Assembly: GCF_016616885.1 (NCBI RefSeq)
Contig: NZ_CP067102.1
Coordinates: 7,282,501-7,346,500 of the forward strand
Reading direction: 5' to 3'
DNA length: 64,000 bases
Origin: Bradyrhizobium diazoefficiens
GTDB lineage: Bacteria > Pseudomonadota > Alphaproteobacteria > Rhizobiales > Xanthobacteraceae
Shown here: positions 36,414-45,266 of the stretch, piece after piece
How positions within the stretch are numbered: position 1 is the first letter of the stretch
Layout of the letters: each line of letters opens with the position of its first letter
The notes under the pieces: model-generated
What the model saw: only the letters and a program-made list of their open reading frames with translations
Databases searched by the model: none
Told to the model about the DNA's origin: nothing
Translations under genes and position numbers: made by a program

Positions 36414-36824
36414 ATGTGGATGAGCGGATTCTTGGCGATGCGCGGAGTCGGGCTGGGATTGTGCACCGCGATGGTGCTGGTGGTGCGTGCTTCCGATGCA
36501 CAGATGCCGTTGCCGGTCGCCAAGCCGCCGGATGGCGCGACGCTGTTCAGGCAGCAATGCGCCGTGTGCCACACATTGAGTCTGTCGGAACCGATGCGGC
36601 AAGGCCCGCCGCTGGTGAAGATCGTCGGCCGCCCCGCCGGCAGGGTTGAAAGTTTCAAATACTCGGAGGCGTTGGCGAAGGCGGATTTCAGCTGGGACGA
36701 GGTCAAGCTCGACGCCTGGCTGACCAATCCGCAAGCCGTCATCCCCGGCGTGGTCATGGCCTATCGCCAGGGCAAGCCGGAGACGCGCACCGCCATCATT
36801 GCCTATCTCAAGGAGCTGAACTAA
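36414..36824 (+). CDS. Class I cytochrome c, probable dehydrogenase subunit
   Basis: A 136-residue protein with an N-terminal hydrophobic signal and one haem site CAVCH (Cys49, Cys52, His53). GPPLVKIVGRPAGRVESFKYSEAL and VIPGVVMAYRQGK supply the usual distal Met region, so it is a mitochondrial-type cytochrome c. It lies three genes ahead of the GMC dehydrogenase and probably accepts its electrons in the periplasm. The start is uncertain (TTG 36402, ATG 36414 or 36420). Confidence 0.85.
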   Translation: MWMSGFLAMRGVGLGLCTAMVLVVRASDAQMPLPVAKPPDGATLFRQQCAVCHTLSLSEPMRQGPPLVKIVGRPAGRVESFKYSEALAKADFSWDEVKLDAWLTNPQAVIPGVVMAYRQGKPETRTAIIAYLKELN

Positions 36825-37220
36825 ATGGCCAAGCCTGTCCATTCCATGATCCGCGTGCGCGATGAAACGCGATCCCTCGACTTCTATAAGCGTGCCTTCG
36901 GCCTCGAAGTCGCCGACTATCTGAAGTTCACAGACTTTGCCCTGATCTATCTGCGTCACCCCTCCTCACCTTTCGAGGTCGAGCTGACGGTCAATTTCGA
37001 TCGCAAGGAACCGTACCAGCTCGGCGACGGCTACGGCCATCTCGCTGTGGTGGTCGAGGATCTCGATGCCGAACATGCCCGCTTCGCGCGCGAGCAGCTC
37101 GCACCGGGGCCGCTGCGCGACTTCAAGCACGACGGCAAGACGCTGGCGCGCTTCTTCTTCGTCAGCGATCCCGATGGCTACAAGATCGAGGTGATCCAGC
37201 GGGGCGGACGCTTCGGCTAA
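36825..37220 (+). CDS. gloA: Glyoxalase I family protein (lactoylglutathione lyase-like)
   Basis: A 131-residue vicinal-oxygen-chelate protein: HSMIRVRDETRSLDFYKRAFG, FEVELTVNFD, GHLAVVVEDLDAE, then FFFVSDPDGYKIEVIQRG, which carry the metal-ligand His/Glu positions. Close to lactoylglutathione lyase, which removes methylglyoxal. It begins on the base after the cytochrome stop and precedes the dehydrogenase subunits, so it is part of the operon and may detoxify a carbonyl product; that link is inferred. Confidence 0.85.
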   Translation: MAKPVHSMIRVRDETRSLDFYKRAFGLEVADYLKFTDFALIYLRHPSSPFEVELTVNFDRKEPYQLGDGYGHLAVVVEDLDAEHARFAREQLAPGPLRDFKHDGKTLARFFFVSDPDGYKIEVIQRGGRFG

Positions 37221-37266
37221 TCAAAATCACAAAGATCCAAATCACAAAAAATGACGGAGGAATGCC

Positions 37267-37815
37267 ATGAGAGAAGTCGATCGTCGAAGCAAGCACAGCC
37301 GTCGTGTCTTTCTCAAGGGCGCGGCGACCGCCGTGCCGGTCGTGGCTGTCGCGACCAACCTCAGTGTCAGCATCGAGGATGCCTGGGCCGAAGAGGCCGG
37401 CGCACTTTCGCCCGCGACGATGAAGACGCTGCTGAAGGTCGCGCGCGACATCTATCCCCACGACATCCTCGGCGACAGCTACTACATCACCGCGATCAAG
37501 CCGTGGGACGACAAGGCGGCCAAGGATGCCTCCGTCAAGTCGCTGATCAGCGACGGCATTGCCAGGCTCGATCAGAACGCGAGGGATCGCCACAAGGCAC
37601 CCTATGCCGAGGTGCCCTGGGAAGCCGATCGCGTGGTGCTCCTGAAGGAGATCGAGCAAAGCGACTTCTTCCAGAAGGTGCGCGGCGACCTCGTCGTCTC
37701 GCTCTACAACCAGAAAGAGGTCTGGCCGCGGTTCGGCTATGAGGGCTCCTCCGCCGAGCACGGCGGCTACATCAACCGCGGCTTCGCCGACATCGACTGG
37801 CTGCCGAAAGCCTAA
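37267..37815 (+). CDS. Gluconate 2-dehydrogenase subunit 3-like, Tat-exported
   Basis: A 182-residue small subunit with a twin-arginine signal (SRRVFLKGAATAVPVVAVAT). The mature part resembles the gluconate 2-dehydrogenase subunit 3 family: LLKVARDIYPHDILGDSYY and HGGYINRGFADIDW. In three-component membrane dehydrogenases this subunit helps export the folded flavoprotein by the Tat route. GGAGG lies just before the start. The 30-nt gap to the FAD subunit supports one complex. Confidence 0.88.
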   Translation: MREVDRRSKHSRRVFLKGAATAVPVVAVATNLSVSIEDAWAEEAGALSPATMKTLLKVARDIYPHDILGDSYYITAIKPWDDKAAKDASVKSLISDGIARLDQNARDRHKAPYAEVPWEADRVVLLKEIEQSDFFQKVRGDLVVSLYNQKEVWPRFGYEGSSAEHGGYINRGFADIDWLPKA

Positions 37816-37845
37816 GTCGCACCCAACGGGTTCAGGAGAACGCAG

Positions 37846-39414
37846 ATGGCAAAATTCGATCTGAACGATAACAGCGTTGTGGTGATCGTCGGCTCCGGTG
37901 CCGGCGGCGGTACGCTGGGCAACGAGCTCGCGCAGAAGGGCGTCAAGGTGGTCATCCTCGAGGCCGGTCCGCGCATCGAGAATCAAGACTTCATCAACGA
38001 CGAGTGGGACAGCTTCTCCCAGCTCGCCTGGACCGATGCCCGCACCACATCGGGCAACTGGCGCGTCGCCAAGGATTTCTCGGGCCTCCCCGCCTGGATC
38101 GTCAAGGCAGTCGGCGGCTCCACCATCCACTGGGCCGGCGCGTCGCTGCGCTTCGACGAGCACGAGTTCAGGATCAAGAGCACCTACGGCAACATTCCCG
38201 GTGCCAATTTGCTGGACTGGCCGGTCACGCTCGCCGAGATGGAGCCGTGGTACGCCAAGGCCGAGAACAAGATGGGCGTGACCCGCACCAACGGCATCCC
38301 CGGACTTCCCGGCAACAACAATTTCAGGGTGCTGGAGGCCGGTGCGAAAAAGCTCGGCTACAAGACCGTGCACACCGGCAACATGGCGATCAACAGCCAG
38401 CCGCGCGACGGACGCGGATCCTGCCAGCAGATCGGCTTCTGCTTCCAGGGCTGCAAATCCGGCGCGAAATGGTCGACGCTCTACACCGAGATCCCCAAGG
38501 GTGAGTCGACCGGCAATCTGGAGGTCCGCCCCGGCAGCATGGTGGTCAAGATCGAGCACGATGCCAGCGGCAAGGTCACCGGCGTGGTCTATGCCGACGA
38601 GACCGGCGCGATGCAGCGCCAGAAGGCGCGGATCGTCGCGGTCGCAGGCAATTCGATCGAGAGCCCGCGGCTGCTGCTCAACAGCGCGTCGAGCATGTTC
38701 CCCGATGGGCTCGGCAACTCGAGCGGTCAGGTCGGCCGCAACTACATGCGTCACATGACCGGCAGCGTCTACGCCGTGTTCGAGAAGTCCGTACACATGT
38801 ATCGCGGCACCACCATGGCCGGCATCATCCGCGACGAAGCCGCCAACAATCCGAAGCGCGGCTTTGTCGGCGGCTATGAGATGGAGACGCTGTCGCTCGG
38901 ACTGCCCTTCATGGCGGCGTTCCTCAATCCCGGCTCATGGGGCCGGCCGTTCACCGCTGCGATCGACGGCTATCCGCGAATGGCGGGCATGTGGCTGGTC
39001 GGCGAGGACATGCCGCAGGAGACCAACCGCATCACGCTCGATCCGACCGTGAAGGACAAGTTCGGCCAGCCGGTGGCGAGCGTGCATTACGACGATCATC
39101 CCAACGACCTCGCGATGCGGGCCCATGCCTACAAGCAGGGCGCGGCGGTCTATGACGCGGTCGGCGCCACCGTGACCTATCCGACGCCGCCCTATCCGAG
39201 CACGCACAATCTCGGCTCCAACCGAATGAGCGAGAAGCCGCGCGACGGCGTCGTCAACAAGTTCGGCCAGAGCCACGACGTCAAGAACCTGTTCGTCTCC
39301 GACGGCAGCCAGTTCACCAGCGGCGCGGCCTGCAACCCGACGTTGACCATCGTCGCGCTCGCGATCCGGCAGGCGGATTACATTGCGGGGGCGATGCAGA
39401 AGAAAGAGATCTGA
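37846..39414 (+). CDS. GMC-family FAD dehydrogenase, catalytic subunit
   Basis: A 522-residue GMC oxidoreductase: FAD-binding VVVIVGSGAGGGTLGNELAQ, GGSTIHWAGASLRF, a Cys-containing block SCQQIGFCFQGCKSGAKWS, and C-terminal THNLGSNRMS (His454, expected catalytic base) and DGSQFTSGAACNPTLTI. It has no signal of its own, so it probably hitchhikes on the Tat partner upstream. With the cytochrome c it should oxidise an alcohol or sugar and pass electrons to the respiratory chain. The Cys block may hold an Fe-S cluster as in some FAD-dependent sugar dehydrogenases. Substrate unknown. Confidence 0.92.
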   Translation: MAKFDLNDNSVVVIVGSGAGGGTLGNELAQKGVKVVILEAGPRIENQDFINDEWDSFSQLAWTDARTTSGNWRVAKDFSGLPAWIVKAVGGSTIHWAGASLRFDEHEFRIKSTYGNIPGANLLDWPVTLAEMEPWYAKAENKMGVTRTNGIPGLPGNNNFRVLEAGAKKLGYKTVHTGNMAINSQPRDGRGSCQQIGFCFQGCKSGAKWSTLYTEIPKGESTGNLEVRPGSMVVKIEHDASGKVTGVVYADETGAMQRQKARIVAVAGNSIESPRLLLNSASSMFPDGLGNSSGQVGRNYMRHMTGSVYAVFEKSVHMYRGTTMAGIIRDEAANNPKRGFVGGYEMETLSLGLPFMAAFLNPGSWGRPFTAAIDGYPRMAGMWLVGEDMPQETNRITLDPTVKDKFGQPVASVHYDDHPNDLAMRAHAYKQGAAVYDAVGATVTYPTPPYPSTHNLGSNRMSEKPRDGVVNKFGQSHDVKNLFVSDGSQFTSGAACNPTLTIVALAIRQADYIAGAMQKKEI

Positions 39415-39458
39415 GGTCGAAGCCATCGGCTCGAAATAAAGCACACCGCTCCCTCCCC

Positions 39459-39543
39459 GTCATTGCGAGCGAAGCGAAGCAATCCAGAGTCCCGCCGCAG
39501 TCACGGTCTGGATTGCTTCGTCGCAAGCGCTCCTCGCAATGAC
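39459..39543. repeat. Palindromic intergenic repeat, family C (GTCATTGCGAGC ends)
   Basis: GTCATTGCGAGCGAAGCGAAGCAATCCAGA at the left is matched by TCTGGATTGCTTCG...GCTCCTCGCAATGAC at the right. This is a widely distributed palindrome in Bradyrhizobium and relatives. It lies between the convergent GMC and RHH genes and may terminate both. Confidence 0.9.
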
Positions 39544-39550
39544 AATGCGA

Positions 39551-39850
39551 CTATTCAGCCGCGTCGAGAATGGGTGCCACCGTGGCCTTGAACTCCTGCA
39601 CCGGCGCCAGGCTCTTGGAGCGATAGATCAGACAGGAGCAGCGCAGCAGTGAGGCGAAATTGTTGACCTCACCGTTATAGAGCGTGGTCAGGAACTTTCC
39701 GACGCTCATGCTCTCCTTGGCCGCGATTTCCTCCAGCGTGTCCCAGAACGCCAACTCCAGCCGGATCGAAGTGCAGTGACCGCCGATCCGCAACGAGCGG
39801 GTCTGGGATTCATAGTCGCGTTGAGGCTGGTGCGCGAAGAGATGGCACAT
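39551..39850 (-). CDS. Ribbon-helix-helix domain protein (RHH_4 type)
   Basis: A 99-residue protein with the RHH_4 pattern: SLRIGGHCTSIRLELAFWDTLEEIA followed by SVGKFLTTLYN. These are small proteobacterial proteins thought to bind DNA through an N-terminal beta strand. The C-terminus has LLRCSCLIYRS. Single gene, orientation opposite to mutL; no target known. Confidence 0.85.
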   Translation of the reverse strand: MCHLFAHQPQRDYESQTRSLRIGGHCTSIRLELAFWDTLEEIAAKESMSVGKFLTTLYNGEVNNFASLLRCSCLIYRSKSLAPVQEFKATVAPILDAAE

Positions 39851-40081
39851 GGCGTCCTCCCGTCCTGTTGCCGTTTTTCACGATGCTACACCGCAGCCCG
39901 GCACCCCACAATCAGGACCGTCGCTGGGGATCGGCCTATGCCGGTTGGGCGATTTTCTCGAACGTCCAATATCTTCAATGTGATAGGCGTCGCTCTTCCC
40001 CAGGGCGCGATACGGCTGTTGCCCGACACATGCTTTTGACGCAACACGGCCTAGAATAGCGCCGTCAGCGAATCCAGATCG

Positions 40082-40121
40082 TAAGCCCAAGCCCAAGCCC
40101 AGAGCCCAAGCCCCAGAGCCC
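40082..40121 (+). repeat. Degenerate AAGCCC/GAGCCC hexamer tract before mutL
   Basis: Five to six imperfect copies of (A/G)AGCCC(A) occupy the ~40 nt directly ahead of the mutL ATG, in the region that should hold the ribosome binding site. Slippage in it could alter spacing. No good purine-rich binding site is visible there. The remainder of the gap 39851-40081 holds nothing recognisable. Confidence 0.7.
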
Positions 40122-41936
40122 ATGCCCGTCCGTCAGCTTCCAGAGCAGGTCGTCAACCGCATCGCCGCCGGTGAGGTGGTCGAGCGTCCTGCGAGTGTGG
40201 TCAAGGAACTCGTCGAGAACGCGATCGATGCCGGCGCGAGCCGGATCGACGTCTTTACCGACGGCGGTGGGCGACGGCGGATCGGTATCACCGATGACGG
40301 CAGCGGCATGACGGCGAAGGATCTCGCGCTCGCAGTCGAGCGCCACGCGACGTCCAAGCTCGACGGCGAGGACCTGCTCCAGATCCGCACCCTCGGGTTT
40401 CGCGGCGAGGCGCTGCCCTCGATCGGCTCGGTGGCGCGGCTCTCGATCACCACGCGGCATGTCAGCGAACCGCATGCCTGGGCGCTGAATGTCGAGGGCG
40501 GCGAGAAGTCCGAGATCATGCCGGCCGCGCTCGCGCACGGCACCCGCGTCGAGGTCAACGATCTCTTCTATGCGACGCCGGCGCGGCTGAAATTCCTGAA
40601 GACCGACCGCACCGAGGCGGAGGCGATCCGCGAAATCGTGAGGCGCCTCGCCATGGCGCGGCCAGATGTCGCCTTCACACTCGCGGGCGAAGAGCGCGCG
40701 CCGGTGACCTGGGCTGCGGCGTTGCCTGGCGCCGCCGGGCGGCTGACGCGGCTTGGCGACATCCTCGGCGCGGAGTTCCGCAGCCATGCCTTCGAGGTCC
40801 ATGCCGAGCGCGATGGCGTCGCTGTCGCCAGCTATGCCGCAGCACCTGCGCTGACCAAGGCCAACGCGCTCGGGCAATATCTCTTCGTCAACGGCCGTCC
40901 CGTCCGCGACAAGCTGATCTTAGGGGCGGTGCGCGGGGCCTATGCCGACTATCTGCCGCGCGACCGGCATCCGGTGCTGGCGCTGTTCGTCACGCTCGAT
41001 CCGCGCGAGGTCGACGCCAACGTGCATCCGGCCAAGACCGAGGTGCGCTTCCGCAACGCCGGCCTCGTGCGTGCGCTGATCGTGCATGGGCTGAAGGAAG
41101 GTCTTGCGCGCGAAGGCCGCCGCACGGCCGCCAACAGCGGCGAAAGCGCTTTGTCTTCGTTCCGGCCTGCCTTTACGCCGCCGCGCCCCGCAAGCTGGGA
41201 CTGGCGGGCCTCGCCATCCGCGCCGATCCCACCAATGACGTCGTTCGACGGCTCCGCCGCGCCCGCCTTCGCCGAGCGCACGCAGGCAGCGTTCGACGTC
41301 GGCGCGCCGAGCGCTGACGTGCGATTCGAATCGCAGCCCCTGACCGATCTCGTCGACCGTCCGCTCGGCGCTGCGCGCACTCAGCTGCACGAGACCTATA
41401 TAGTCTCGCAGACCCGCGACGGTCTCATCATCGTCGACCAGCACGCCGCGCATGAGCGCATCGTCTATGAGCGGCTGAAGGCCTCGCTCGCCGAGAACGG
41501 CGTGCAGCGGCAGATCCTGCTGATTCCCGAGATCGTCGAGATGGACGAGGCCACGGTGGAACGGCTGCTGGAGCGCAGCGAAGAACTCGGTTCATTTGGC
41601 TTTGCGATCGAGTCCTTCGGCCCCGGCGCGGTCGCGGTGCGCGAGACGCCGTCGCTGCTGGGCAAGACCAATGCCGGCGGGCTCCTGCGCGATCTCTCAG
41701 AGCACATGGCCGAATGGGACGAGGCGCTGCCGCTCGAGCGCCGCCTGATGCACGTCGCCGCCACCATGGCCTGCCACGGCTCGGTGCGCGCCGGCCGAAG
41801 GCTGCGGCCGGAGGAGATGAATGCGTTGCTCCGCGAGATGGAGGAGACGCCGAACTCCGGCCAGTGCAATCACGGCCGGCCGACTTATGTCGAGCTGAAG
41901 CTGGCCGATGTGGAGAAACTGTTCGGGCGGAGGTGA
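40122..41936 (+). CDS. mutL: DNA mismatch repair protein MutL
   Basis: A 604-residue MutL. The GHKL ATPase has ELVENAIDAGA, DDGSGM and GFRGEALPSI; the transducer follows; the C-terminal domain has VDQHAAHERIVYE, the DQHAx2Ex4E metal-binding motif of the endonuclease class, plus ACHGSVRAGRRL and CNHGRPT. So it should nick DNA itself, as expected where MutH is missing. The middle (330-400) is a Pro/Ser/Ala-rich linker. Confidence 0.96.
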   Translation: MPVRQLPEQVVNRIAAGEVVERPASVVKELVENAIDAGASRIDVFTDGGGRRRIGITDDGSGMTAKDLALAVERHATSKLDGEDLLQIRTLGFRGEALPSIGSVARLSITTRHVSEPHAWALNVEGGEKSEIMPAALAHGTRVEVNDLFYATPARLKFLKTDRTEAEAIREIVRRLAMARPDVAFTLAGEERAPVTWAAALPGAAGRLTRLGDILGAEFRSHAFEVHAERDGVAVASYAAAPALTKANALGQYLFVNGRPVRDKLILGAVRGAYADYLPRDRHPVLALFVTLDPREVDANVHPAKTEVRFRNAGLVRALIVHGLKEGLAREGRRTAANSGESALSSFRPAFTPPRPASWDWRASPSAPIPPMTSFDGSAAPAFAERTQAAFDVGAPSADVRFESQPLTDLVDRPLGAARTQLHETYIVSQTRDGLIIVDQHAAHERIVYERLKASLAENGVQRQILLIPEIVEMDEATVERLLERSEELGSFGFAIESFGPGAVAVRETPSLLGKTNAGGLLRDLSEHMAEWDEALPLERRLMHVAATMACHGSVRAGRRLRPEEMNALLREMEETPNSGQCNHGRPTYVELKLADVEKLFGRR

Positions 41937-41948
41937 CCTACGAAACTT

Positions 41949-42036
41949 CGTAGGGTGGGTTAGCGAAAGCGTAACCCACCTCTTTAGCATCAGCGAGACA
42001 GAAGTGGTGGGTTACGCTCCGCTAACCCACCCTACG
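41949..42036. repeat. Palindromic repeat, family D (CGTAGGGTGGGTTAGCG ends)
   Basis: The ends CGTAGGGTGGGTTAGCG (41949-41965) and CGCTAACCCACCCTACG (42020-42036) are a perfect 17-bp inverted repeat, with a second internal inverted pair GTAACCCACC / GGTGGGTTAC. It sits in the 3' gap between convergent mutL and rsmD. A second copy lies at 55152-55292. Confidence 0.95.
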
Positions 42037-42050
42037 CACCGAGTACGAAG

Positions 42051-42605
42051 CTACGGCTTCCTCAAAAACACGAACTCCGTGTCATCATACGTCCTCCGCT
42101 CCAACTCCTCGAACCCGTCCGGCGTCGTGAACTGCGCGGCTTTCGCCTCTTCCACCACCAGCAGCGCGCCTGGCGTCAACCAGCCACCATCACGCAAGGA
42201 CGCGAGCGCCTTCTCCGCAAAGCCCTGGTTGTAGGGCGGGTCGAGGAACACCAGCGAGAACGGCTCGACAGGATGCGCGGGGCCGAGATCGGTCGCATCG
42301 CGGCGATAGACTTTTGTGACGCCGCCGAGGCCGAGCGACTCGACGTTGTTGCGCAGAAGCGCGCGCGCCTCCGCGCCATTGTCCACGAACAGCGTGAACC
42401 TCGCGCCACGCGATGACGCCTCGATGCCGAGCGCGCCGGTGCCGGCGAAGAGATCGAGCACGCGCGCATCCTCGATCGGATTGTCATAGGCGTGCACGAG
42501 GATGTTGAATACAGACTCGCGCAGGCGATCCGCCGTGGGACGGATGTCGCGCGAAGACGGTGAGGCGAGATTGCGCCCCTTCAGACGACCGCCGACGACG
42601 CGCAA
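42051..42605 (-). CDS. rsmD: 16S rRNA (guanine(966)-N(2))-methyltransferase
   Basis: Methylates G966 of 16S rRNA. MRVVGGRLKGRNL and RPTADRLRESVFNIL are the RsmD signature; VLDLFAGTGALGIEA binds SAM and FLDPPYNQG is the catalytic motif. Full length at 184 residues. The start is a TTG one base after the rluB stop, so translation is probably coupled to rluB. Confidence 0.94.
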   Translation of the reverse strand: MRVVGGRLKGRNLASPSSRDIRPTADRLRESVFNILVHAYDNPIEDARVLDLFAGTGALGIEASSRGARFTLFVDNGAEARALLRNNVESLGLGGVTKVYRRDATDLGPAHPVEPFSLVFLDPPYNQGFAEKALASLRDGGWLTPGALLVVEEAKAAQFTTPDGFEELERRTYDDTEFVFLRKP

Positions 42606-42606
42606 C

Positions 42607-44688
42607 TCAGTCCTCCCGCGGCGTCAGATCGCGCTTGCCGTGATAGCCGCGCTTTGGACGGCGCGGCGGGCCGTAGCCGTTGGCCTCGTCGTCGTTGCGC
42701 TCGCGCGCCTCCTCGCTGCCGGTACGCTGCACCAGCACCCGGCGGCCCTTGCGGTCGGCGATCACGGCGCGCTTGGACGTCTTGTTCTCGCCTGATGCGT
42801 CACCCTCGGCGGATTTCTTCGGCACGTCGAACTGCGCGCCCGACTTCTCGATCACCTTGTCGCCGAGCTGCTCGCGCAGCACGCGCGCGCGGATCTCCTC
42901 GACCTGGCCCTCGGGCACCTCGCCGAGCTGGAACGGACCATAGGAGACGCGGATCAGCCGGTTCACCTCGAGCCCGAGATGGGCGCAGACGTTACGCACC
43001 TCGCGGTTCTTGCCTTCGCGGATCGCGAACACCAGCCAGACATTGGCGCCCTGATCGCGCTCAAGCGTCGCCTCGATCGGACCGTATTTCACGCCCTCGA
43101 CCTCGATGCCTTCCTTGAGCTGGTCGAGCTGCGCCTGAGTGACATCGCCATGGGCGCGGACGCGGTAGCGGCGCAGCCAGCCGGTGTCCGGCAGCTCGAG
43201 CGTGCGTGCAAGGCCACCATCGTTGGTGAGCAGCAGGAGACCTTCGGTGTTGAAGTCGAGCCGGCCGACCGAGATCAGCCGCGGCAGACCTTCGGGCAGA
43301 TTGTCGAACACGGTCGGGCGGCCCTCGGGGTCGTCATGCGTCGTCATCAGGCCGCGCGGCTTGTGGTAGAGGAACAGCCGCGTGCGCTCGCGCTCCGGCA
43401 ACGGCTTGCCGTCGACCAAAACGACGTCGTTCTTCGTGATATCGAGCGCCGGCGAGTTGATCACCCGGCCGTTGACGGTGACGCGGCCCTGCGTGACCAT
43501 CTCCTCGGCATCGCGGCGCGAAGCGAGGCCCGCACGCGCCAGCGCCTTGGCGATGCGCTCACCGGCCTTCTTCGGTTTCGGTGCCTCTTCCCGGCGCGGC
43601 CGTCCTTCGAAGTCACGCTCGCGCGCGCGATAGGCGCCACGGCCGCCGAAGGCCGGACGCTTCTCGAAGATCCTGCTCTCATCCTCGTTTTCGCGGCGGG
43701 GACGGTCGCCAAAGCGACCTTCGCTGCGCGGATGCTCGTGCCAATCGGAGCGGCCTTCAGAGCGCTCACGCGGACGATCGAATTTCGGACGGTCACCGCC
43801 GCGCCCGCCGCGTGGACCATCATCGTCACGACGCGGCCGATCGAACTTGGGCCGATCGAACTTGGGCCGATCGCGGAACGGACGATCGCCCGACGGGCGA
43901 TCGTCGCGCGAACGCGAGAAGCGCGGACGGTCCTCACCGCCGCCTTCGCGCTTCTGCCAGGGCTTGTCGGCGCCGCGATCGCGGTCGCCAAAATCCTTGC
44001 GCGGCCCGCGATCCGGTGACCCCCGCGAAAACTTCCGCTCGCCGTCGAACTTGCGTTCGGGGCGCTCGCCACGAGGCGCGCGATCACCGCGATCGAAATT
44101 CGGGCGGTCTCCACGCGGCTTGAAGCTGCGTTCGCCACGGTCCTCGCGCGGCCCGCGGTCCGGTGCGCCTCGCGAAAACTTGCGCTCGCCGTCGAACTTG
44201 CGTTCCGGGCGATCGCCACGCGGCGAATACGGCCGCTTGTCGGCGAACTTCTTGTCGCCGAAACGCCCGGCAGGACGCGAATCGTCGCGATCCCGGCTGC
44301 GCGGCGGACGGTCGTCGCGGCCATGGGACGGACGGTCACCGCGCGGCTTGAACGGGCGCTTGTCGCCATCGCGCGACGGACGATCGGAAAATGGACGGTC
44401 GCCACGCGGCTTGAAGCTGCGCTCGCCGCGGCCCTCGCCGCCGCGATCGTCGCGCTTGAAGCGGGGACGGTCGGAAAAATCGCGGCGTGGCGCATCGCCC
44501 TCCTCGCGGCGGCGGAACGGACGGGCCTCGCGGTCACCGCGGGGTGGACGGCTGTCGCGGTCGCCCTTGCCCTCAGCTCCGCGCTTGGCGAACTTCTTGT
44601 CGGGACCGCGCGGCTTGCCGCTGCGGCCGCCTTTGGCCGGGCCTCGCCGGCCGCGGGAATCGTTGTCTTTGTCGCTGTCGCGAGGCAT
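42607..44688 (-). CDS. rluB: 23S rRNA pseudouridine synthase RluB/RsuA family with long disordered N-terminus
   Basis: The C-terminal half is a normal RsuA/RluB-type enzyme: an S4 RNA-binding domain (about residues 374-420, ARAGLASRRDAEEMV) and the synthase with the catalytic Asp478 in GRLDFNTEGLL, then LKEGIEVEGVKYG and GKNREVRNV. The first ~370 residues are a low-complexity tail almost wholly of Arg, Asp, Gly, Lys, Phe and Pro, with repeated units such as RPERKFDGERKFSRG and ERSFKPRGDRP. Such tails occur in several alphaproteobacterial RluB proteins and probably bind RNA. Cytosolic. It overlaps nothing and is followed by rsmD. Confidence 0.93.
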   Translation of the reverse strand: MPRDSDKDNDSRGRRGPAKGGRSGKPRGPDKKFAKRGAEGKGDRDSRPPRGDREARPFRRREEGDAPRRDFSDRPRFKRDDRGGEGRGERSFKPRGDRPFSDRPSRDGDKRPFKPRGDRPSHGRDDRPPRSRDRDDSRPAGRFGDKKFADKRPYSPRGDRPERKFDGERKFSRGAPDRGPREDRGERSFKPRGDRPNFDRGDRAPRGERPERKFDGERKFSRGSPDRGPRKDFGDRDRGADKPWQKREGGGEDRPRFSRSRDDRPSGDRPFRDRPKFDRPKFDRPRRDDDGPRGGRGGDRPKFDRPRERSEGRSDWHEHPRSEGRFGDRPRRENEDESRIFEKRPAFGGRGAYRARERDFEGRPRREEAPKPKKAGERIAKALARAGLASRRDAEEMVTQGRVTVNGRVINSPALDITKNDVVLVDGKPLPERERTRLFLYHKPRGLMTTHDDPEGRPTVFDNLPEGLPRLISVGRLDFNTEGLLLLTNDGGLARTLELPDTGWLRRYRVRAHGDVTQAQLDQLKEGIEVEGVKYGPIEATLERDQGANVWLVFAIREGKNREVRNVCAHLGLEVNRLIRVSYGPFQLGEVPEGQVEEIRARVLREQLGDKVIEKSGAQFDVPKKSAEGDASGENKTSKRAVIADRKGRRVLVQRTGSEEARERNDDEANGYGPPRRPKRGYHGKRDLTPRED

Positions 44689-44807
44689 GAATAATCTCAC
44701 TCAGGGGGTGGCGCGATGAGCATTGTGCGCGCTCGTTCCGAGCCGCATGCTTAGGCAATATCGGTAACACTTCTGCTGAAGGCGCAGCTACTAGCAGGTT
44801 TCTTCGG

Positions 44808-45266
44808 ATGATACGAGGCTTGAAAGCCCCCTCTTTCATGGATTTGGCGCTCAAAACGGCCGAAAATGCCGGAAAATCGGGCGAAGTTCCGATCGGATGC
44901 GTGATCGTCCGCAATTACGAGGTCATCGCCGCCGCCGCCAACCGGACGCTGACCGATTATGACCCCACCGGCCATGCCGAGATCATCGCGCTGCGCGAGG
45001 CGGCGAAAAAGATCGGCAGCGAGCGCCTGGTCGACTGCGACCTCTACGTGACGCTGGAGCCCTGCACCATGTGTGCGGGCGCGATCTCCTTTGCAAGGGT
45101 CCGCCGGCTCTATTACGGCGCGGCCGACCCCAAGGGCGGCGCGGTCGAGTCCGGCGTGCGGTTCTTTGCGTCGCCAACCTGCCACCACGCTCCGGACGTC
45201 TATTCCGGCGTCGGCGAGAGCGAGGCGGCGCGGCTGCTCAAGGAGTTCTTTCGCGAGCGGCGTTAA
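44808..45266 (+). CDS. tadA: tRNA-specific adenosine(34) deaminase
   Basis: Converts wobble adenosine to inosine in tRNA-Arg. The zinc site is His56-Ala-Glu58 (GHAEII) and Cys86-x-x-Cys89 (PCTMC), with the active-site loop [11 protein letters not shown]. 152 residues from ATG 44808; an ATG at 44838 is a possible alternative start. Convergent with the dehalogenase gene, overlapping it by 4 nt. Confidence 0.95.
   Translation: MIRGLKAPSFMDLALKTAENAGKSGEVPIGCVIVRNYEVIAAAANRTLTDYDPTGHAEIIALREAAKKIGSERLVDCDLYVTLEPCTMCAGAISFARVRRLYYGAADPKGGAVESGVRFFASPTCHHAPDVYSGVGESEAARLLKEFFRERR

Noticed and set aside
42979..44719. Two long plus-strand ORFs opposite rluB
   Set aside because: They mirror the Arg/Gly/Asp-rich repeats of RluB and end without domains; S4 and synthase motifs are on the minus strand.
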